This document shows, in pieces, positions 6,547 to 10,090 of a DNA stretch of 10,090 bases; the stretch's first letter is position 1; each line of letters starts with the position of its first letter. A model generated the notes under the pieces. The model saw only the letters and a program-made list of their open reading frames with translations. It had not been told where the DNA came from and ran no database searches. Source of the stretch: an uncultured Oscillospiraceae bacterium (lineage in GTDB: Bacteria > Bacillota > Clostridia > Oscillospirales > Acutalibacteraceae); the NCBI GenBank assembly GCA_900550315.1, contig URRK01000051.1:1-10090 (forward strand). Reading direction: 5' to 3'. The position numbers and the translations under genes are program-made.

Positions 6547-7224
6547 ATGTTGGAACAAATTTTTACCTCTATTACCCAAAACACCGTAACCCCCGCCGGC
6601 TTTTTTATTTGCACCGGCTGTTCGCTGCTGCTGGGCTTTTTGCTGGCGGCAGCCTACCAGTTTAAAAACAGCACCAGTAAAAGCTTTGTGCTAACCTTAG
6701 CGCTGCTGCCAACCATTGTGCAGGTTATTATGATGTTGGTCAACGGTAATTTGGGCACCAGCGTGGCGGTTATGGGCGCTTTTTCGCTCATCCGCTTTCG
6801 CTCGGCACCCGGCACCGCGCGGGAAATTTTAGCCATTTTTTCGGCCATGGCGGTTGGGCTGGCTACCGGGGTGGGCTACATTGGCATTGCGGCCGTTTTT
6901 ACGGCTATTATAATAGCGGCAACCTTTTTGTACACCGTTACCGGTTTTGGCGCCGGTGCCAATTGCAGGCGGGAGCTTAAAATTACCATTCCCGAAAGCT
7001 TAGATTACACCGAGGTATTTGGCGATCTGTTTGAAAAGTATACGAAATCACACCGCTTGAACAAGGTTAAAACCAGTAACCTGGGCAGCCTGTTTCAGCT
7101 GTATTATTCGGTAGAGCTGCGTTCGGAGCAGCAGGAAAAAGCGTTTTTAGACGAGCTGCGCTGCCGTAACGGAAATTTAGATATTATTAGCAGCCGTTTT
7201 GCAACGGTGCGGGAGGAGCTGTAA
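6547..7224 (+). CDS. DUF4956 family membrane protein
   Basis: A 225-residue protein with four predicted membrane helices, roughly residues 18-37, 46-64, 94-111 and 113-133, and a soluble C-terminal domain of about 90 residues. The strongly conserved family motif is seen as FSLIRFRSAPGTAREI (79-94), between helices two and three. The C-terminal domain (RRELKITIPES, then Y-x-EVFGDLFEKYT) fits the cytosolic domain of DUF4956. GGAGAG lies seven bases before the ATG. It lies six bases upstream of the lipoprotein gene, so they are co-transcribed. DUF4956 genes commonly occur beside VTC-domain genes, which suggests a partner or conduit for the VTC product; its biochemical activity is unknown. Confidence 0.88.
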   Translation: MLEQIFTSITQNTVTPAGFFICTGCSLLLGFLLAAAYQFKNSTSKSFVLTLALLPTIVQVIMMLVNGNLGTSVAVMGAFSLIRFRSAPGTAREILAIFSAMAVGLATGVGYIGIAAVFTAIIIAATFLYTVTGFGAGANCRRELKITIPESLDYTEVFGDLFEKYTKSHRLNKVKTSNLGSLFQLYYSVELRSEQQEKAFLDELRCRNGNLDIISSRFATVREEL

Positions 7225-7230
7225 AACACC

Positions 7231-9102
7231 ATGAAAAAATTATTTTCCGTTTGCACGGCGCTTTGCCTGCTTTTGGTGGCTGCGGGGTGCGGCAAAAGCA
7301 GCAACACCGGCACCGCAGCGGTTGCGGCCGGGGCGGCTCATTCCTCCATTTCGGTAGAAAAAATGAACTTGGAATTGACCGACCGGGACAGTGATGATTC
7401 TTATAGTGCCGACTCGGCCGTTACTTTAAGCAAGACCGATGAGGTTTTAAACATTACGGCGGCCGGCACCTACCTGGTAAGCGGAACACACCGCCAAATT
7501 GTGGTGGCCGCGCCCGAAAACGCCAAGGTGCAGCTGGTGCTGCAAAATGTAACGCTGACCGCGCAAAACGAGCCGGCTATTTATGTAAAATCGGCCGACA
7601 AGGTTTTTGTAACGCTGGCTGAGCAAAGCGTGAATACCGTTTCAGACGGCGGCAGCCGCCAAAGTGGGCAGGAAGGCGCCGACGCAGCCATTTTCAGCAA
7701 GGCCGACCTAACGGTAAACGGCACCGGCTCCTTAAAGGTTACCGGCAATTACAAGCACGGCATTGTAAGTAAGGATGACCTTGTAATTGCCAACGCCAAG
7801 CTGGCAGTTACCGCCGCGCGCCACGGGTTAGAGGGCAAGGATTGCCTAAAGCTGAGCGAGGCCGATTTAACTGTAACCGCCGGGGGCGACGCCCTGCGCA
7901 GCACGAATGAGGAGGACGAAACCCGCGGTTTTATTGTTGTTTACAGCGGCAATTACAGCCTAACCGCCGAGCAGGACGCCGTGCAGGCCCAAACCGCACT
8001 GCTTATTAAAAACGGCACCTTTACCCTGCAAAGCGGCGGCGGCAGCGCCAACGCCAGCACCACCCCAAACGGTGAAAAAAACCAAAATTGGGGCAACTGG
8101 GGCCGGCCGGAGCAGGAAAACAGCACCGCAGACGAAAACACCGCCAGCGCCAAGGGCCTAAAGGCGGGCACGCTGTTAAAAATTGAAAACGGCAGCTTTA
8201 CGGTAGATTCCTCTGACGACGGTATTCACGCCAACGGCGATATTGAAATTAACGGTGGCAGCCTGCAGCTTACCTCGGGCGACGACGGCGTGCACGCCGA
8301 CAGCAGCCTGTTTGTAAACGGCGGTACGCTTACGGTTCAAAAATCTTACGAGGGGTTAGAGGCCGGCGCGTTAAACCTAAACGGCGGTAATTTAAGCATT
8401 ACCGCCTCAGACGACGGCTTGAACGCTGCCGGCGGAAAGGACGGTTCTGCTTTAAACGGGCGGCCGGGGCAAAACGAATTTGCTGCCGACGAAAGCGTTG
8501 CGCTGAACATTACCGGCGGGTACCTTTTTGTAAACGCCTCGGGCGACGGGCTGGATTCTAACGGCAATTTAACCGTTACCGGCGGCACAGTTTTGGTTAC
8601 CGGGCCGGAGGATAACGGCAACGGCGCGCTGGATTATAACGGCGAAGCGGTAATTACCGGCGGCACCGTTATTGCTACGGGCAGCAGCGGCATGGCGCAG
8701 GGCTTTGGCCAAAATTCTACGCAGGCGGCGTTTATGTACACCCTAACGCAAACGGTGCAGGGCGGCACCGAGGTTGCCGTTACCCAAAAGGACGGCACGG
8801 TGCTGGCCTCGTTTTTACCCTCTAAGGCCTTTAACAATGTGGTTGTAAGCTGCCAAGGACTTAGCAGCAGCGGCACCTACCAATTAAAGCTGGGCGGTAC
8901 GGTTTCGGGGGCCGATGAAAACGGCTTTGCCGAAAGCGGCACCGTTAGCGGCGAGCAAAGCAGCTTAGAGGTTGCGCTAACCGGCCAAATTACAACCTTT
9001 GGCAGCGCCGGCGGCTTAGGGCAAAACGGCGGGCCCGGTAAGGGCGGCCAGGGGGAACCCGGCCAAAAGGGCAAGGGCGGGCCCGGCGGCAACAGGCAGT
9101 AA
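7231..9102 (+). CDS. Cthe_2159-type carbohydrate-binding beta-helix lipoprotein
   Basis: A 623-residue surface lipoprotein. The signal peptide ends in LLVAAGC with Cys20 as the lipid anchor, followed by a Ser/Ala/Gly linker. From about residue 45 the protein is built from repeated short strands with turns such as SDDGIHANGDIEINGG, GDDGVHADSSLFVNGG, SDDGLNAAGG and GDGLDSNGNLTVTGG, at 327-452. This is the pattern of the Cthe_2159 family, whose founding member has a pectate-lyase-like right-handed beta-helix and binds cellulose and polygalacturonate. The acidic DDG turns could bind calcium. An Asn/Glu/Trp-rich insert occupies about 270-306. The last 32 residues are a Gly/Lys/Pro/Gln-rich tail, perhaps for wall contact. 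GGGAGGAG, 12 bases upstream, overlaps the end of the DUF4956 gene. No catalytic function is evident; the ligand is inferred. Confidence 0.85.
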   Translation: MKKLFSVCTALCLLLVAAGCGKSSNTGTAAVAAGAAHSSISVEKMNLELTDRDSDDSYSADSAVTLSKTDEVLNITAAGTYLVSGTHRQIVVAAPENAKVQLVLQNVTLTAQNEPAIYVKSADKVFVTLAEQSVNTVSDGGSRQSGQEGADAAIFSKADLTVNGTGSLKVTGNYKHGIVSKDDLVIANAKLAVTAARHGLEGKDCLKLSEADLTVTAGGDALRSTNEEDETRGFIVVYSGNYSLTAEQDAVQAQTALLIKNGTFTLQSGGGSANASTTPNGEKNQNWGNWGRPEQENSTADENTASAKGLKAGTLLKIENGSFTVDSSDDGIHANGDIEINGGSLQLTSGDDGVHADSSLFVNGGTLTVQKSYEGLEAGALNLNGGNLSITASDDGLNAAGGKDGSALNGRPGQNEFAADESVALNITGGYLFVNASGDGLDSNGNLTVTGGTVLVTGPEDNGNGALDYNGEAVITGGTVIATGSSGMAQGFGQNSTQAAFMYTLTQTVQGGTEVAVTQKDGTVLASFLPSKAFNNVVVSCQGLSSSGTYQLKLGGTVSGADENGFAESGTVSGEQSSLEVALTGQITTFGSAGGLGQNGGPGKGGQGEPGQKGKGGPGGNRQ

Positions 9103-9118
9103 CCCCCACGCCGCCAAA

Positions 9119-9153
9119 AAACGCGGTAATTTTAACAAATTGCCAAGGCGTTT
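9119..9153 (+). terminator. Possible 3' hairpin after the lipoprotein gene
   Basis: AAACGC-GGTAATTT pairs with AAATTGCC-GCGTTT (6 + 8 bp with a G/T wobble, a three-base AAG bulge and a TAAC loop). It begins 17 bases after the stop codon. The T run is only three bases, so termination may be weak and the hairpin may instead protect the mRNA end. The stronger terminator lies 114 bp further on. Confidence 0.4.
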
Positions 9154-9266
9154 AACAAGGCTTACACTTGAATTTTTTAAAATCGGTGTTTGTAAGTGTA
9201 CCATGGTTAAAGGGCAGTATAAAAGTAAGACAAATTGCAGCGCTGAAAATTTTAATAAGCAAACAA

Positions 9267-9308
9267 AAAGGCAACGGACCGTCCACTTTTTTGGGGTCCG
9301 TTGCCTTT
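9267..9308. terminator. Strong terminator between convergent lipoprotein and DtxR-family genes
   Basis: AAAGGCAACGGACC pairs perfectly with GGTCCGTTGCCTTT (14 bp; 14-base loop). On the minus strand the tail reads TTTGTTTGCTTATT, so it serves the DtxR-family gene. The plus-strand tail GATTTATTTT is weaker but probably also stops read-through from the lipoprotein operon. The stretch 9154-9266 before it contains a TACACTT/AAGTGTA inverted repeat (9163-9169 and 9194-9200) and nothing else supportable. Confidence 0.85.
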
Positions 9309-9336
9309 GATTTATTTTGCTTAGTAAAAATAAAAT

Positions 9337-9717
9337 TTATTTAGCGGCCTGTTTTTGTGCGTTTACATGGCGTTTAATTGCTTCAAACGAGCTGTCGCTA
9401 ATATCGTGCTCCATTTTGCAAGCGTCCTCGGCCGCAATGGCCGGGTCTACCCCTAAGCGAATTAAAAAATCGCTTAGCAGGGTGTGGCGCTCGTAAATTT
9501 TTTGTGCAATTTCAAGGCCGGAGCTTGTTAGGGTAATATAGCCGGATTTATCTACCAAAATAAACCCGCCCTCTTTTAACAGGCCAACCGCCCGGCTTAC
9601 GCTGGGCTTGGAGAAGTTCATGTAGGTGGCAACATCCAACGAACGAACCGCCCCGCTTTTGCGGGCCAGCACATAAATTGATTCCAAGTACATTTCGCCG
9701 GATTCCTGCAAATGCAT
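9337..9717 (-). CDS. DtxR/MntR-family metal-dependent transcriptional repressor
   Basis: A 126-residue regulator with the N-terminal winged helix-turn-helix (about 24-66, SLDVATYMNF.KPSVSRAVGLL then a KSGYITLT wing) and the metal-binding dimerisation domain. It lacks the C-terminal SH3-like domain of long DtxR proteins, as does MntR. Metal-site residues are visible: Met9 and Glu12 in EMYLESIY, His78 in ERHTLL, and Cys100, Glu103 and His104 in CKMEHD. Met and Cys at these places follow DtxR/IdeR rather than the Asp8/Glu99 of B. subtilis MntR, hinting at iron rather than manganese sensing. GGGGG lies eight bases before the ATG. Promoter and structured leader lie upstream and a strong terminator downstream; it is a single-gene transcript. 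Targets are not in the window. Confidence 0.9.
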   Translation of the reverse strand: MHLQESGEMYLESIYVLARKSGAVRSLDVATYMNFSKPSVSRAVGLLKEGGFILVDKSGYITLTSSGLEIAQKIYERHTLLSDFLIRLGVDPAIAAEDACKMEHDISDSSFEAIKRHVNAQKQAAK

Positions 9718-9917
9718 GGTAGGTTCCCCCTTTAAATAATAGTTGATTTGGCAAGGCCGGGTGCCCCAAGGGCCGGGGCGGCGCTAATTTTAACGGCGGC
9801 AAGGCTGGGCAAAGGGCTAAACAAAAGGGCCTTGCCGGTTTGTTTGCCCAAAGCGGCGCGGTTTGGCCTTTGCAAACCGCCTTTAAAACGCTTTTTACTG
9901 CTTTTAGGCGTTTCTTA
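9718..9917 (-). promoter_or_regulatory. Structured leader (about 200 nt) of the DtxR-family gene
   Basis: Between the promoter and the start codon the minus-strand RNA can form an 8-bp hairpin GCGGTTTG/CAAACCGC (9858-9880), a GGGCAAA/TTTGCCC stem (9807-9849) and a GCCCC/GGGGC hairpin (9763-9779). The loop of the second holds GGCAAGG (9830-9836), which is complementary to two CCTTGCC copies nearer the start codon (9798-9804 and 9750-9756). This allows alternative folds. It matches no riboswitch class I recognise. It has no clear terminator, so any control would more likely be at translation. Confidence 0.35.
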
Positions 9918-9923
9918 CCGTTT

Positions 9924-9952
9924 AGTATACCACTTTTTTTTCGTTTAAGCAA
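9924..9952 (-). promoter_or_regulatory. Sigma-A promoter of the DtxR-family gene
   Basis: On the minus strand TTGCTT (9947-9952) and TATACT (9924-9929) are separated by exactly 17 bp containing an A-rich tract. The start point would be near 9917. It lies 30 bases after the stop of the preceding minus-strand gene, so the regulator gene has its own promoter. No clear DtxR-type operator palindrome overlaps it. Confidence 0.8.
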
Positions 9953-9981
9953 GTGCCGGTTTTAAATTTTCGGCGCAGGGC

Positions 9982-10090
9982 TTAATCGGCAACGGTTAGC
10001 TCAATTTGGTCGCCAACAAAGGTTACGCTGCCGCTTTTTAAAGATTGCGCCGTAATTTTTCTATCGGCTGCAGCAGCCGGGTCTAAGCTT
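9982..10090 (-). CDS. Unrecognised protein, C-terminal 35 residues only
   Basis: An open minus-strand frame enters from the right edge and ends in TAA. Visible residues are SLDPAAAADRKITAQSL, then KSGSVTFVGDQIELTVAD. The alternating hydrophobic pattern suggests two closing beta strands of a soluble domain, but I cannot name the family. Its codon use, rich in TTA, AAA and GCN, looks like that of its neighbours. It ends 30 bases before the promoter of the DtxR-family gene. No terminator with a U tract separates them. Confidence 0.6.
   Translation of the reverse strand, partial: SLDPAAAADRKITAQSLKSGSVTFVGDQIELTVAD

Noticed and set aside
6336..6614. Minus-strand Lys/Arg-rich frames across the DUF4956 gene start
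   Set aside because: They arise from the T-rich tract, two overlapping frames look equally basic, the starts lie antisense inside a clear gene, and no good ribosome binding site is seen. Kept only as part of the tract observation.
8200..8660. Near-repeats in DNA of the lipoprotein gene as a possible repeat array
   Set aside because: They reflect repeated beta-helix turns in the protein (DDG and NGG motifs), not a CRISPR or DNA-level array.
9000..9102. Collagen-like repeat at the lipoprotein C-terminus
   Set aside because: Glycine-rich, but the Gly-x-y period is not held for more than a few triplets, so it is better called a low-complexity basic tail.
9163..9200. TACACTT/AAGTGTA inverted repeat as a regulator binding site or promoter
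   Set aside because: Located between convergent genes with no promoter that fits; not enough to call an operator.
9718..9917. Manganese (yybP-ykoY) riboswitch in the regulator leader
   Set aside because: The conserved loop sequences of that class are not visible on the minus strand.
9748..9952. Reading frames on both strands within the DtxR-gene leader
   Set aside because: They lack ribosome binding sites and family resemblance; the promoter and hairpins explain the region better.

Overview
The window looks like a chromosomal segment of a low-to-mid-GC Firmicute, most likely a gut-type clostridial bacterium near Oscillospiraceae/Ruminococcaceae. This is inferred from strong Shine-Dalgarno sites, classic sigma-A promoters, U-tailed intrinsic terminators, a CarD-family regulator, a clostridial-type small cysteine protein of the DUF6472 kind, and a VTC/DUF4956/Cthe_2159 gene set. 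No species name can be supported. There are no rRNA or tRNA genes, CRISPR arrays or insertion sequences.

Left part (1-2440, plus strand): the C-terminal 463 residues of a glycoside hydrolase family 2 beta-galactosidase, then a 58-residue cysteine-rich protein two bases downstream and an intrinsic terminator. A separate extended -10 promoter drives a CarD/CdnL-family regulator, which ends at a hairpin and at a bidirectional terminator shared with the convergent operon.

Middle (2499-5336, minus strand): a complete amino-acid ABC transporter (lipoprotein binding protein, permease, ATPase). It is preceded by a perfect-consensus promoter, a well-conserved lysine riboswitch aptamer and a terminator hairpin with a U-rich tail. 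The riboswitch makes lysine the predicted substrate and predicts premature termination when lysine is plentiful. GC-rich hairpins sit before the binding-protein gene and between it and the permease, and probably set protein stoichiometry.

Right-centre (5496-9102, plus strand): a VTC (polyphosphate-polymerase-like) domain protein, a four-helix DUF4956 membrane protein and a 623-residue lipoprotein with Cthe_2159-type beta-helix repeats. Together they look like a surface system in which a cytosolic triphosphate-tunnel-type enzyme works with a membrane protein and an extracellular carbohydrate-binding lipoprotein. The biochemical role of this combination is not established, and it is the best candidate here for an under-described system. 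A 319-bp gap with a T-rich, internally repeated tract separates the first two genes.

Right end (9267-10090, minus strand): a terminator, a DtxR/MntR-family metal regulator whose metal-site residues are DtxR-like (Met and Cys), a structured leader of about 200 nt behind a good promoter, and the last 35 codons of an unrecognised protein.
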